Shown here piece by piece: positions 51,622 to 60,722 of a DNA stretch of 64,000 nucleotides. The stretch is taken from positions 1 to 64,000 of the forward strand of contig CAZPQM010000010.1 in assembly GCA_964588995.1 (NCBI GenBank), written 5' to 3'. Position 1 is the stretch's first letter, and every line of letters starts with the position of its first letter. Below the pieces are notes generated by a model. That model worked only from the letters and a program-made list of their open reading frames with translations, was not told where the DNA came from and did not search any database. The position numbers and the translations under genes are program-made. The DNA comes from CAZPQM01 sp964588995. GTDB taxonomy: Bacteria; Pseudomonadota; Alphaproteobacteria; Rickettsiales; UBA8987.

Positions 51622-52929
51622 CTAAAAATCCGATAAAGATTGTTTCTTGCTTAGAAATGCTATCATTCCATCCAGCGGTACATTCTCTTTCGCCCCCGAT
51701 GCGCGGAATTTTACCTCCACTTCACCAGCTTCAACGCCGCGCGGGCCAACGACCAGCTGTATCGGCGTGCCGATCAAATCCTGCGTAGCAAATTTCTGCC
51801 CGGCTGATACATCTTTCCGGTCATCCATCAGCACCTCATAGCCTGCTCGTTGAATGTCCTGATACAATGTAGTAGCAACGGGGTCACAGGCATCATGGCC
51901 CGGCTTCATATGAATCAGCCCGAGATCGAACGGCGCAACCGCACGTGGCCAGCGAATGCCGTCCACATCATGATTCGCTTCAATGATCGCACCCACAAGC
52001 CGCGAAATGCCAATGCCATGCGCACCCATTTTAACTGGCTTACTCATGCCGCCCGGATCGGTCACGCTCGCTTTCATCGGCGCGGAATATTTATCTCCGA
52101 AATAAAAAATATGCCCGACTTCAATACCGCGCCGGGTTTTGAGTTTACCTTCTGGAACGTCACACTGTGCAGGATCGTGCAGCTCATCCGCCGCGGCATA
52201 TAGCTCCTGCATAGCTTCCACGTCCCAATCTTCCTGTGCAAGCAATTCTTCAAACCGCTCATCATAGAAAATTTCGCTTTCACCCGTATCCGCAAGCACC
52301 TGAAACTCATGGCTCAGCTTACCGCCGATCATACCGGTTTCCGCACGCACCGGAATCACTTTTAAGCCCAGCCGGTTAAAGATGCGCAGATAGGTGTGGT
52401 ACATCTGGTTATACATCTCTACATGGCTATCCTCATCCAGAGAGAAGGTGTAGGCATCTTTCATCAGAAATTCACGCCCGCGCATCACACCAAAGCGGGG
52501 TCGGATTTCATCACGGAATTTCCATTGAATCTGATAGAGATTAAGCGGCAATTGCTTATAGCTTTTGACCGTGCGCCGAAACAGGTCGGTGATAACCTCC
52601 TCGTTCGTTGGCCCGTAGATCATATCAATATCGTGACGGTCACGCACTTTCAGCGTTTCCTTGCCATAGCTGCCTCGGCCTGATTCTTCCCATAGGGAGG
52701 CAGGTTGCATGGTGGGCATCAATACTTCCAAGGCTCCGGACTTATCCATCTCGTCGCGCACGACTTTTTCTATTTTGCGCAACACTTTGAGGCCAAGCGG
52801 CAACCAGTCATAAATCCCACTGGAGAGTTGGCGGATCATACCGGCACGCAGCATCAGCCTGTGGGAAGCAATGCTGGCTTCAGCCGGGTCTTCTTTCAGA
52901 AGCGGCAGCAGGTACTGAGATAATTTCAT
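51622..52929 (-). CDS. proS: Prolyl-tRNA synthetase
   Basis: 435 residues, the short form lacking the editing insertion and typical of alphaproteobacteria. Class II motifs: RAGMIRQLSSGIYDWLPLG with motif 1, then GPTNEEVITDLFR, YQIQWKFRDEIRPRFGVMRG (motif 2), and GIGISRLVGAIIE (motif 3), followed by an anticodon domain ending near DLIGTPIQLVVGPRG. Attaches proline to tRNA-Pro. Located 59 bp from cckA downstream in the same orientation. Confidence 0.96.
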   Translation of the reverse strand: MKLSQYLLPLLKEDPAEASIASHRLMLRAGMIRQLSSGIYDWLPLGLKVLRKIEKVVRDEMDKSGALEVLMPTMQPASLWEESGRGSYGKETLKVRDRHDIDMIYGPTNEEVITDLFRRTVKSYKQLPLNLYQIQWKFRDEIRPRFGVMRGREFLMKDAYTFSLDEDSHVEMYNQMYHTYLRIFNRLGLKVIPVRAETGMIGGKLSHEFQVLADTGESEIFYDERFEELLAQEDWDVEAMQELYAAADELHDPAQCDVPEGKLKTRRGIEVGHIFYFGDKYSAPMKASVTDPGGMSKPVKMGAHGIGISRLVGAIIEANHDVDGIRWPRAVAPFDLGLIHMKPGHDACDPVATTLYQDIQRAGYEVLMDDRKDVSAGQKFATQDLIGTPIQLVVGPRGVEAGEVEVKFRASGAKENVPLDGMIAFLSKKQSLSDF

Positions 52930-52988
52930 AGAGGTCGTATTTGCTTCATTTTCAGGAAAAAGGCAAGGGCTGTTTTGCCCGTAACCTG

Positions 52989-55559
52989 TTATTTATCCCG
53001 GCTTTCCATGATATCTTTTACCTTGGAAGCGAGCTGATTAAGCGTGAAGGGTTTCGGCAGAAATTCAAAATCACGCGTATCGCCGAAGGTTTTGATAAAT
53101 TCATCCTCGCCATAACCGGAAATAAAAATCACCGAGATATCCGGATTTTTTGCGAGCAACTGTTGTACCATTTCCGGCCCGCTGATACCCGGCATCATCA
53201 CATCGGAAATGATCATATCGATTGAATTCGCATGCTCGGCAAACTGCCGCAGCGCATCTTCTGCATGTTCGGCGACCAGCACATCGTAGCCCTTGTTTTT
53301 CAGTGCGCGGCTGGCAAACAACCGCACCGGCGCTTCATCTTCCACCAACAGAATTTTACCCGAGCCGGTGAGGTCCTGTACTTTCTTGGTCTCCACCTTT
53401 TCGACCTGTGCATCTGCGGAAACTTCGTAGCGCTTCAGCAGAATCATAAACGTCGTGCCCTGATTCACCTTACTCGAAACCAGCACGAAACCCCCGGTCT
53501 GCTCAATAATGCCGAGCACGGTAGAAAGTCCGAGTCCCGTACCCTTACCCAGCTCCTTCGTGGTAAAAAACGGCTCAAAGATCTGTTCCTGCACTTTTTT
53601 CGGCATCCCACATCCCGTATCCTGCACTTCGATCGCAACGTAATCACCGTTCGGAATGTCGTCGATACTTTCCGCTGACACAAAATGAGCAGGAATCGGG
53701 TTGAGCTTCTTATCGATCGTGCGGTTGGAGGTACGGATGGTCAAAACGCCTTTACCCTCCATTGCATCACGCGCATTGACAGCAAGGTTGATAATCACCT
53801 GCTCCAGCTGCCCGGTATCGGCTTTGACTTTCCACAAATCGCGTCCATGCCGGATTTTAAGCTCGATATTCTCCCCGATAAGTCGCCGCAGCAGGTTGGA
53901 CAGATCGGCAATCGTATCGGTGATGTCGACCACTTCCGGCTGTAAGGTCTGCTTACGGGAAAAGGCGAGTAACTGTCGCACTAGCCCGGCAGCCCGGTTT
54001 GCATTCTGCTTGATTTGCATGATATCGGCAAAGGATTGTTCGCCCGGCGGGTGACGCATCAGTAATAGATCACAAAAGCCGATCATTGCCGTAAGGAGAT
54101 TGTTAAAGTCATGCGCTATACCGCCCGCCAGTTGCCCAACTGCCTGCATCTTCTGCGAATGAATCATCTTATTTTCGAGCTGTTTCTGCTCCGAGGTGTC
54201 AATCAGGTAGCCGATAAAGCCCGGATTCTCCTCATCCTGCTGTGCAGGTTCAATGGGATTTACATACAAATCACCCGTGCCGTTCTTCCGATGCGGCAAG
54301 GGGATGGTCAACGGCTTATGATCGGCGCGGCCACTTAAGCGCTCCTGCTCCAGCAGCTGGGAAAGGTCGTTGCGGTGGCTGGTCTCTACGATATCGAAAA
54401 TGGAAAGATGCTGCTGATCGGTCAGTTTTTTCCCAGCCAGCTTGCGAAAAGCTGCATTGGTTTCCGTTACATTTCCCTGCGTGTCCATCAGCACGATACC
54501 AATTGGCGAGGTCTCTAAAAAGCGGCTCCATAACTCGGTAATGGATTGCGCCAGCGTTTCCGGCAGGTTCGATTGTTTACGAACACTTGCCATCGGTGCA
54601 TCTTTTTTTGACACCACGAAGCCGCAGCGTAGCAGGCCCTGATCCAGATCATGATCCTTACTCAGCATAAGCTGCTTCAGGTTCGCCGCAACCGGGTGCC
54701 CATCTTTATGTTTGAAAGTAACTTTAGCTTCCCATTGCTCGTTGAAGCTTTCTTCATCCAGCACGTGATTAGCAAAGACCAGATCCCGGAACCTGATATT
54801 TTCTTTCATCAGCTCCAGTTGTTCATAACCCAGCATGTCAGCAAAGGCCGGGTTCACGTAATACAGCACACCTTCTTCGGATGCTTTATAAATTCCGGTG
54901 TTCATCTCATCAAATACGCGTGTCAGCGCATGCGGCTGATAGCCACCTTCATCCGTTGCCGATATTCTGAAGACTTTAATAACACAAAACCCCCGTGGGC
55001 GTCGGATAGGCTCCAATACAAAATCCACCATGACACTCTTGGTTTCATTACGCATGAGCTCGACATCGAAGTTTCGCGCTTCACGGCTCATCACAGCATG
55101 TATAATCTTACGCGCGGTCATGTGCTCGATGCCGAGATTTTCCAGAAAGCTATCAAGCCGCTTAAATTGTTTTTTGGGCGTTTTAAGATAATTACGGCTG
55201 TTGGGGCTATAATAGACCACTTGCTGATCCTGCTTTATAATCAGCATGAATTCCATTCCCGTATTGGCCGCCCCCGCGAAGAGGGCATTCTCAAACTCAT
55301 TCGAAAACAAATAACTCGCAAGCTGATGCGTATAGAGCATGAGCAGTATCACCAGGCAGACGAAACCGAGCGTAAAGGCAGCAAGTATTTTGATCGGCAC
55401 CAGTTCGGTCACGGCCAGGAAGCTCACGAAGCTTATACCCATTGCGATAAAAGCGGATAGGATAATCTGCAGCATCAGGCTGCGGCTGCTGCGACGGCGG
55501 ATAAAGAGCTTATCGCGTTCGGTCAGTTTGCTGATATCGTGAAAGCGGGATTGCGTCAT
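52989..55559 (-). CDS. cckA: CckA-type hybrid histidine kinase
   Basis: 856 residues. Two N-terminal membrane helices (about 28-72), PAS domains (about 90-190, 205-320, 340-460), HisKA with phospho-acceptor His483 in GGIAHDFNNLL, HATPase (FEPFFTTKELGKGTGLGLST) and a C-terminal receiver with Asp786 in ISDVMMPG. CckA controls the phosphorelay to CtrA through ChpT in alphaproteobacteria and can switch between kinase and phosphatase. No neighbouring ctrA or chpT. Length is greater than usual CckA because of the extra PAS-like part. Confidence 0.93.
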   Translation of the reverse strand: MTQSRFHDISKLTERDKLFIRRRSSRSLMLQIILSAFIAMGISFVSFLAVTELVPIKILAAFTLGFVCLVILLMLYTHQLASYLFSNEFENALFAGAANTGMEFMLIIKQDQQVVYYSPNSRNYLKTPKKQFKRLDSFLENLGIEHMTARKIIHAVMSREARNFDVELMRNETKSVMVDFVLEPIRRPRGFCVIKVFRISATDEGGYQPHALTRVFDEMNTGIYKASEEGVLYYVNPAFADMLGYEQLELMKENIRFRDLVFANHVLDEESFNEQWEAKVTFKHKDGHPVAANLKQLMLSKDHDLDQGLLRCGFVVSKKDAPMASVRKQSNLPETLAQSITELWSRFLETSPIGIVLMDTQGNVTETNAAFRKLAGKKLTDQQHLSIFDIVETSHRNDLSQLLEQERLSGRADHKPLTIPLPHRKNGTGDLYVNPIEPAQQDEENPGFIGYLIDTSEQKQLENKMIHSQKMQAVGQLAGGIAHDFNNLLTAMIGFCDLLLMRHPPGEQSFADIMQIKQNANRAAGLVRQLLAFSRKQTLQPEVVDITDTIADLSNLLRRLIGENIELKIRHGRDLWKVKADTGQLEQVIINLAVNARDAMEGKGVLTIRTSNRTIDKKLNPIPAHFVSAESIDDIPNGDYVAIEVQDTGCGMPKKVQEQIFEPFFTTKELGKGTGLGLSTVLGIIEQTGGFVLVSSKVNQGTTFMILLKRYEVSADAQVEKVETKKVQDLTGSGKILLVEDEAPVRLFASRALKNKGYDVLVAEHAEDALRQFAEHANSIDMIISDVMMPGISGPEMVQQLLAKNPDISVIFISGYGEDEFIKTFGDTRDFEFLPKPFTLNQLASKVKDIMESRDK

Positions 55560-55601
55560 GGGCGCATTATGACCCGCTTATGCTAACGAGGCAATGGAGG
55601 A

Positions 55602-56327
55602 TTAGCCATTCTGATTCGTATCGAATGGATTCGGAGTAGAAGAGGCCGGTTGGGCAGGATCGCCCTGCCCCTGCTGAATCGCCTGTACTTGGTTAGCGCT
55701 TAGTTCAGGGTAATTCTGCGGGTTTTTGATCATATCGATGGCTTTATAGGTTTCCTGCCGGAACTGATTCGGATCTTTAATCCGCTTGATTTCCATATGC
55801 TCCATGCCGATACCGGTAATCAGGATATTACCGCGATGAATAATCCGGTCGAGCGCACTTTGCTTGACTTTCACGCCCTCTACGTGATCCAGCGGTATTT
55901 CGACTTCATTCACCTCGACCAATCCGCGCTTGTAAATCACCTTGCGGGTGGTGATCGCCTGTTCGACACTGATCTTACGGATCATAGACATGGTGAAGGT
56001 AAAAAAGCCCATAGCGAGCAACGCCGTTCCAATCAGTCTCTGGCGCGCTTCATTCGCCGTAATCAAGAGATTATATAACTCTTCCGGCAGGCTGGCTAAA
56101 AAGTTATGCACATAACCCCACACCAGATCGACATAATACCAGAAGCGATCAAGATAGGGGTGTTCGACCCGGGCTCCTGAAATGTCTGGTGGAAATAGAA
56201 ATAATAGCCCGATACCCATCAGCAGAATTCCCATATAGCGGGAGAAGGGATGTAATTTCCCGGCATATAAAATCCGCTCGTTATTCAGGAGGGTATGCCG
56301 CGTATATTTGGTGAGTGGTTTTCCCAT
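55602..56327 (-). CDS. Bacterial PH domain membrane protein
   Basis: 241 residues. GKPLTKYTRHTLLNNERILY starts a bacterial PH-like domain; two helices (about 26-45 and 105-125) interrupt; then a PH strand set KVIYKRGLVEVNEVEIPLDH with VEGVKVKQSALDRIIHRG. The VE...V.Q....R..G.G pattern is that of the bPH_2 (YdbT-like) family. Pairs with the similar gene at 56337; they are 9 bp apart. Role unknown. Confidence 0.82.
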   Translation of the reverse strand: MGKPLTKYTRHTLLNNERILYAGKLHPFSRYMGILLMGIGLLFLFPPDISGARVEHPYLDRFWYYVDLVWGYVHNFLASLPEELYNLLITANEARQRLIGTALLAMGFFTFTMSMIRKISVEQAITTRKVIYKRGLVEVNEVEIPLDHVEGVKVKQSALDRIIHRGNILITGIGMEHMEIKRIKDPNQFRQETYKAIDMIKNPQNYPELSANQVQAIQQGQGDPAQPASSTPNPFDTNQNG

Positions 56328-56336
56328 GACGGCGCG

Positions 56337-56966
56337 TTAATCGACCTTGACGGCGACACCCATGCGCCGTGTCGTATGTTCTTCTTCTGCCTCAGCCGCA
56401 CGGAATCCATACATTTCTATTGCATTCAATACGGCTTTTTTCATCTGCCCGGGATGCGCCACACTATCAATCACGATCTGATGCTTTTCTTTTTGCTTTT
56501 CATTACCGTGAATTGCCACCTTGTCCTTTACCGTTACCTTGCCTTTGGCAATCAGCCGGTCGAACATCGATTGTTTAGCTTTGACGTCACCGATCCGATG
56601 CAGATACATTTGTTGCCGCTTGGAAAACAACATCCCGGTAAGCGCAATAACGCGCTGCGTTGTCACCAGAATCAAATTATGCTTACGTGCAGAATGAATC
56701 TGCGTCGCAATAACTACGCCGAATCCGGCAATCAAATAGCCGAAATACGTTTCGCGTGCACCGCGCAGCATCTCTTCCACCGGGCTGTGATAGCGCACTG
56801 GCGTGTATTGCAACACAACGTCGGGGTAATGCATCAGCACGATACCAAGCAACATAAGGCAGACGGGAAATACATAGGCGGTAGCACCCACTTTGGCTTC
56901 GAATACAACACGCTCTTTGTGATGTAAGACCTCGCGAATGCGCTCATCTCTAGATTTTTTTGCCAT
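56337..56966 (-). CDS. Bacterial PH domain membrane protein (paralogue)
   Basis: 209 residues from ATG 56966 (GGGAGCTG before it). Two membrane helices near 25-42 and 68-85; then VTTQRVIALTGMLFSKRQQM, YLHRIGDVKAKQSMFDRLIA and a KG..T....K strand, the same bPH_2 motifs as its neighbour. The open frame back to 57104 overlaps the next gene and is not used. The two PH genes may form a heteromeric membrane complex, which is inference from adjacency. Confidence 0.8.
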   Translation of the reverse strand: MAKKSRDERIREVLHHKERVVFEAKVGATAYVFPVCLMLLGIVLMHYPDVVLQYTPVRYHSPVEEMLRGARETYFGYLIAGFGVVIATQIHSARKHNLILVTTQRVIALTGMLFSKRQQMYLHRIGDVKAKQSMFDRLIAKGKVTVKDKVAIHGNEKQKEKHQIVIDSVAHPGQMKKAVLNAIEMYGFRAAEAEEEHTTRRMGVAVKVD

Positions 56967-57042
56967 ATAAACCAGCTCCCTCTTCCTTCTCCAGTATAAC
57001 CTGATTGCAAGTATACCTATAGGAAAAAATGGGGAAATCCGG

Positions 57043-57444
57043 TTAGGAGGATTGGTTCTGTTCGAGTTGTTGCCGGGCGCTGCGAATAACTTGGTACAAC
57101 TCATCGCGGTCGAATGGTTTTTTTACCGTCGCGAACACACTGTCCAGCACCTCAGCATTTTCGGCCATCTGATGAAGGTGGGCACTGACAAAGATAATGG
57201 GGATATGCTTGCATCCAGGGTGATTCTGCATGCGTCGCGCCAACTCTAATCCATCCATGACGGGTAATTTACAGTCCAGCAGCGCAATGTCGATCTGATC
57301 GCCATGCTCTTTCAGATAACTCCAAGCCGTGACAGCTTCCGTAAAAGTCACCGGATCATAGGTTTCATCCAATAAAAGCTTTTCGATAATCTCCAGATTG
57401 AAGGGGTCATCTTCAACACAGAGCAAACGTAACGGATCTCTCAT
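57043..57444 (-). CDS. Stand-alone receiver-domain response regulator
   Basis: 133 residues from ATG 57444. CheY-like receiver: acidic pair in CVEDDPFN, phospho-acceptor Asp57 in ALLDCKLPVMDG, Thr/Ser switch in FVSAH and Lys in VKKPFD. No output domain. Lies upstream of the PH genes on the same strand but 76 bp apart. May work with CckA or an unlinked kinase. Confidence 0.88.
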   Translation of the reverse strand: MRDPLRLLCVEDDPFNLEIIEKLLLDETYDPVTFTEAVTAWSYLKEHGDQIDIALLDCKLPVMDGLELARRMQNHPGCKHIPIIFVSAHLHQMAENAEVLDSVFATVKKPFDRDELYQVIRSARQQLEQNQSS

Positions 57445-57505
57445 AACCGCTGAAAATACCAAAAAGAGAGCGAGTTAGCCAGATAATTGCATTCGCCAAC
57501 GTGTA

Positions 57506-58003
57506 TTATTCGTGGGATAGTTGCATAATCGCCTTACATACTCGCCGTGCGGTCGGCTTTGTTACCGGCAGGAATGTATGCCGTAAGCGCCCCTCCTTAT
57601 CGATCAGGTATTTCTGAAAATTCCACCATGGTCCTCCCCACATGCCAAACGCTCCCCGCGCATCAGCAAAAAACGGATGCGCATCTTTGCCTTTAACCGC
57701 GACCTCATCCGTCACCGGAAAATTGATCTGAAACCGCTTTTGGCAGATCTTTTGGTTGTCCTCACCCTTCTCCGGCTGCTGGCCGACAAAGTCGGACGGT
57801 ACCGTAATCACCTGCAAGCCATCATCCTCAAAATCACTTTGTAATCTTACAAGAGATTTAAACTGCTTAGTAAACAAGCAGCGCGTCGCCGTATTCACCA
57901 CCATAACGACCTTGCCGTGATACGCATCAAGATGATATTCACCGCCTCCTACTTTCGGGAAGCTATGATGCAGAACGGATAGCGGTTTTTTTGCTTTACA
58001 CAT
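57506..58003 (-). CDS. Divergent glutathione peroxidase-family protein
   Basis: 165 residues. Thioredoxin-fold Gpx: VVNTATRCLFTKQFKSL with peroxidatic Cys42, VPSDFVGQQP and the WWNFQKYLIDKEG block. The usual N-x-Q-F-G-G-Q-E-P segment, whose first Gln belongs to the catalytic tetrad, reads SDFVGQQP here, so Asp71 stands in the Gln place. No selenocysteine. Likely thioredoxin-dependent peroxidase or a changed function. Single gene before the BKACE gene on the opposite strand. Confidence 0.82.
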   Translation of the reverse strand: MCKAKKPLSVLHHSFPKVGGGEYHLDAYHGKVVMVVNTATRCLFTKQFKSLVRLQSDFEDDGLQVITVPSDFVGQQPEKGEDNQKICQKRFQINFPVTDEVAVKGKDAHPFFADARGAFGMWGGPWWNFQKYLIDKEGRLRHTFLPVTKPTARRVCKAIMQLSHE

Positions 58004-58047
58004 AAAATTTAATTCGTACCGGGCTAAATCTATGTTACTAGAAATGT

Positions 58048-58929
58048 ATGGAAAAGCTGATCATCATGTGCGCGCCAAACGGAGCCCGCAAGACCAAAGC
58101 GGATCACCCCGCTATTCCGATCACGCCGGAAGATCTGGCGGCGGAGTCTGCGCGGCTGGTCGAAGCGGGCGTTACCATGCTGCATCTGCATGTGCGCGAT
58201 GACGAGGAGGGGCATACGCTCGAGGTTGCGCGCTATCAGGAGGCAATCGCCGCAATCCGCGAGCGTGTTGGCGATAAGCTCATCCTGCAGGCCACTTCGG
58301 AAGCGGTCGGCATCTATCGGCCGGAAGAGCAGATGGCGATGGTCGAAGCCCTGCAACCGGAAGCGGTCAGTCTTGCGCTCCGCGAACTTGCCCCAAGCGA
58401 GGCGGAAGAAGCACGCTTTGGAGCATTTCTGAAATGGCTGATGGCGGAGCAGATTATCCCGCAATATATTCTCTATTCGCCTGAAGAAGTCCGGCGCTTT
58501 GCTAAACTGCGCAAGAACGGGCTGATTCCGGGTAAGAAAGTCTTTGTGCTGTTTGTGCTTGGTAAAAAAACCGGCAACCCGGAAGCGGCGAGTGACCCGT
58601 CCCAAAGCTGGGCGAAGCCGGAGGACCTCGACCCGTTTCTGGAGCAATTCGAGCACGGTCTAAAATTGCAGGAGACGCTCTGGGCCGGCTGCTTCTTCGG
58701 CGGCAATGAGGCCGCCTGTGCGGAATATGCCGCGGATTGCGGCGGTCATATCCGCATCGGGTTTGAGAATAATCATTTGCTGAGCGATGGCACGGTTGCT
58801 GCGCATAATGACGCGCTGATCCATGATGTGACCGAGCAGCTGGTCGATAACCGGCATCCGCGTATGATCGCCCGCGTGGAGGAGGTGCGTGAGATGCTGA
58901 AACCCTGCGTGCAGATCAAGGCTGCTTAG
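58048..58929 (+). CDS. BKACE family protein (3-keto-5-aminohexanoate cleavage enzyme-like)
   Basis: 293 residues of the DUF849/BKACE family, TIM-barrel zinc enzymes that condense beta-keto acids with acetyl-CoA. Motifs: CAPNGARKTK, LHLHVRDDEEGHTLEVARYQ with the metal-binding HLHVRD, an internal Gln-Ala-Thr-Ser strand (LQATSEAVGIY) and HIRIGFENNHLLSDG in place of the usual VRVGLED. Substrate differs across the family and is not known here. GAAATGT precedes ATG without a strong ribosome binding site. Confidence 0.88.
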   Translation: MEKLIIMCAPNGARKTKADHPAIPITPEDLAAESARLVEAGVTMLHLHVRDDEEGHTLEVARYQEAIAAIRERVGDKLILQATSEAVGIYRPEEQMAMVEALQPEAVSLALRELAPSEAEEARFGAFLKWLMAEQIIPQYILYSPEEVRRFAKLRKNGLIPGKKVFVLFVLGKKTGNPEAASDPSQSWAKPEDLDPFLEQFEHGLKLQETLWAGCFFGGNEAACAEYAADCGGHIRIGFENNHLLSDGTVAAHNDALIHDVTEQLVDNRHPRMIARVEEVREMLKPCVQIKAA

Positions 58930-59115
58930 CAGTGTGGACAGCCTGCTCGGGCTATGCTAAAAAGCCGCTACTTATTTAATGCCGTGACGCATCAATGGGC
59001 TGAGTGCAAAAGCGCAGCCGCTTGTGCCGAAGGCGCGGAAAACGGGTGCCGAGGCCGCGGAAAAAATAGGTACCAGCTGCGGGTTAAGATGCTGGAGCAA
59101 CATATAGAAGAATGT

Positions 59116-59192
59116 CGGGGTGTAGCGCAGTCTGGTAGCGCACTTGTCTGGGGGACAAGGGGTCGTGGGTTCAAATCCCGCCACTCCGACCA
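59116..59192 (+). tRNA. tRNA-Pro (anticodon GGG)
   Basis: 77 nt with CCA encoded. Acceptor CGGGGTG/CACTCCG, D arm AGCGCAGTCTGGTAGCGC, anticodon stem CTTGT/ACAAG with loop CTGGGGG and anticodon GGG, T arm GTGGGTTCAAATCCCGC. It is followed by a nested inverted-repeat element. Confidence 0.97.
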
Positions 59193-59220
59193 TATCTTGG
59201 CTTAACGTTCGAATCTTTCT

Positions 59221-59493
59221 TAGACAATGTTAGCTAATTCTGAAGTATTTTGCCATGAGACTGATGTTGTTAAAGAACAAGGAAAATATCGCCGGGAATA
59301 GTGGGCTTATTTCCAAGAGATTTTTCGCCGTTATTTGGCAACATCAGCCATGGTTCTGCTAATTGCAGCCTAAATCGCTGCTCGCAGCGTTAAAGCGCTT
59401 GCCAATAGAACCACTATTAACTGCACGCTTTGTCTTGCGAATCAACGATTTAGGCTAGCAACAAAATATTTCAGAATTAGCTAACAGTGTCTA
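59221..59493 (+). mobile_element. Nested inverted-repeat (MITE-like) element downstream of tRNA-Pro
   Basis: Terminal inverted repeats of 32 bp (59221-59252 and 59462-59493) match at 30 positions; each contains TTAGCTAATTCTGAA and its partner TTCAGAATTAGCTAA. Inside are three further inverted pairs: CTGATGTTG (59261) with CAACATCAG (59339), TGGTTCT (59351) with AGAACCA (59407), and AGCCTAAATCG (59367) with CGATTTAGGCT (59446). No ORF of note. The size and layout suit a MITE or a remnant of an IS; a structured RNA is an alternative. Confidence 0.6.
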
Positions 59494-59545
59494 GAGCTTG
59501 GGCTTTCCGATGGGCTTTCCGATTATTGCCAATAACTCATATTGA

Positions 59546-60046
59546 TTAAAGATTGAAAGCAATAAGCCCTAATGTCAGGACAGCAAACAGAATCAGGGTG
59601 ATTTGAAACCCGCGCCCTAATCGCCCTTTCAAATCCTGCCTGAGCGCTTCATAAAGGTCGGGGAAGGTATGCGCCACAAAATCACCCTGACTCATCATAT
59701 TCACCAGCTTTCCCTCCGCATCCACAACAGGAAGATGCCTAAAACGCTCACTGGACATGGTGTGCATCCAATCAACTAAATTATCATCTTCATTTGCAGA
59801 ACGAATGTCCGTGCTCATAATCTCCGAAAGTTTGGCTTTATCCGGATTTAATTTTTTCCCCAGCACACGGATCATCATGTCGCGCTCCGTTACAATGCCC
59901 GCAATCGTCTGGTCAGGATGAACCACAATAATTGAGCCAATATTCTTCTCACACATCACATCCAAAGCGCTTCGGACACTGTCATCGGGTAGGAACGTGA
60001 CGGGCTTGGGCTTGGTTTTGAAGTCTGGTTTATCTTTTATTTTCAT
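59546..60046 (-). CDS. CBS-domain protein with C-terminal membrane tail
   Basis: 166 residues. Two CBS motifs form a Bateman module: VRSALDVMCEKNIGSIIVVH ... GIVTERDMMIRVLG and the second with SANEDDNLVDWM ... RHLPVVDAEGKLVNMMSQGD. Residues about 148-165 are a hydrophobic C-terminal anchor. Such modules bind adenosyl ligands. It is divergent from the regulator gene and shares the palindrome region, so may be controlled by it. Confidence 0.85.
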   Translation of the reverse strand: MKIKDKPDFKTKPKPVTFLPDDSVRSALDVMCEKNIGSIIVVHPDQTIAGIVTERDMMIRVLGKKLNPDKAKLSEIMSTDIRSANEDDNLVDWMHTMSSERFRHLPVVDAEGKLVNMMSQGDFVAHTFPDLYEALRQDLKGRLGRGFQITLILFAVLTLGLIAFNL

Positions 60047-60093
60047 GATAGGACCACTACTAAAATTATTGAAATTTCACTGTTAAATCTTAT

Positions 60094-60115
60094 ATTTTCA
60101 GTATATACTGAAAAT
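60094..60115. promoter_or_regulatory. Perfect 22-bp palindrome, likely operator
   Basis: Each half reads ATTTTCAGTAT, and the two halves form an exact inverted repeat. It lies in the 94-bp divergent gap between the CBS gene and the GbsR/MarR-type regulator, 25 bp before the regulator start. Placement suits autoregulation and control of cydAB and the CBS gene. Confidence 0.7.
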
Positions 60116-60140
60116 TCAGAAAATAAAGTGAGAAATAAGC

Positions 60141-60722
60141 ATGAAGCTGTCACCCCTTGTGCAAACCTTTGTTCTTCACTTCGGTGAAATGGGGTCTCGT
60201 TGGGGTATTAATCGCACAGTGGGGCAAATTTATGCACTCATTTATTTATCGGATAAGCCCTTAAATGCGGACCAGCTGGTCGAGGCGCTGGGCTTTTCGC
60301 GCTCCAACGTTGCCATGGGCATCAAAGAACTCGTCTCCATGAATCTTGTGATGTTACGTCACATACCCAGCGATAGAAAAGATTATTACACCACGCATGA
60401 AGATATATGGGAGATTGTAAGAAATCTCGTGGAAGAACGTAAGAAAAGAGAGATCGACCCGACGCTTTCGATGCTACGTTCGGTGATGATGGAAACGCCC
60501 AGCTCAGAGGAAGAGAAGCACGCGCAGGATAAAATGCGTGAGATGCATGATCTGATTGAGATGCTGACCAAATGGTATGATGACATGCAACAATTGGAGA
60601 CGGAAAGACTGGTCAATCTGATGAAGATGGGAGCTAAAGTGTACCATCTCTATCAAATGAAGGATAAACTTACCGTCATACCGGGAGGAAAAAACACAGA
60701 TAAAAGAGGTAAAACAGAATGA
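60141..60722 (+). CDS. GbsR/MarR-type transcriptional regulator
   Basis: 193 residues. Winged helix in the first 85 residues: FGEMGSRWGINRTVGQIYAL and KPLNADQLVEALGFSRSNVA MGIKELVSMNLV, with a recognition helix around SRSNVAMGIKEL; the rest is helical (SSEEEKHAQDKMREMHDLIE) and may dimerise. GbsR-type proteins repress transport or stress genes. It overlaps cydA by 4 bp (ATGA), so it is in the cyd operon, and has a palindrome upstream. Effector unknown. Confidence 0.86.
   Translation: MKLSPLVQTFVLHFGEMGSRWGINRTVGQIYALIYLSDKPLNADQLVEALGFSRSNVAMGIKELVSMNLVMLRHIPSDRKDYYTTHEDIWEIVRNLVEERKKREIDPTLSMLRSVMMETPSSEEEKHAQDKMREMHDLIEMLTKWYDDMQQLETERLVNLMKMGAKVYHLYQMKDKLTVIPGGKNTDKRGKTE

Noticed and set aside
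58972..59193. Minus-strand ORF with GVAGFEPTTPCPPDKC across tRNA-Pro
   Set aside because: This is the well-known false protein produced by reading through a tRNA gene on the opposite strand.
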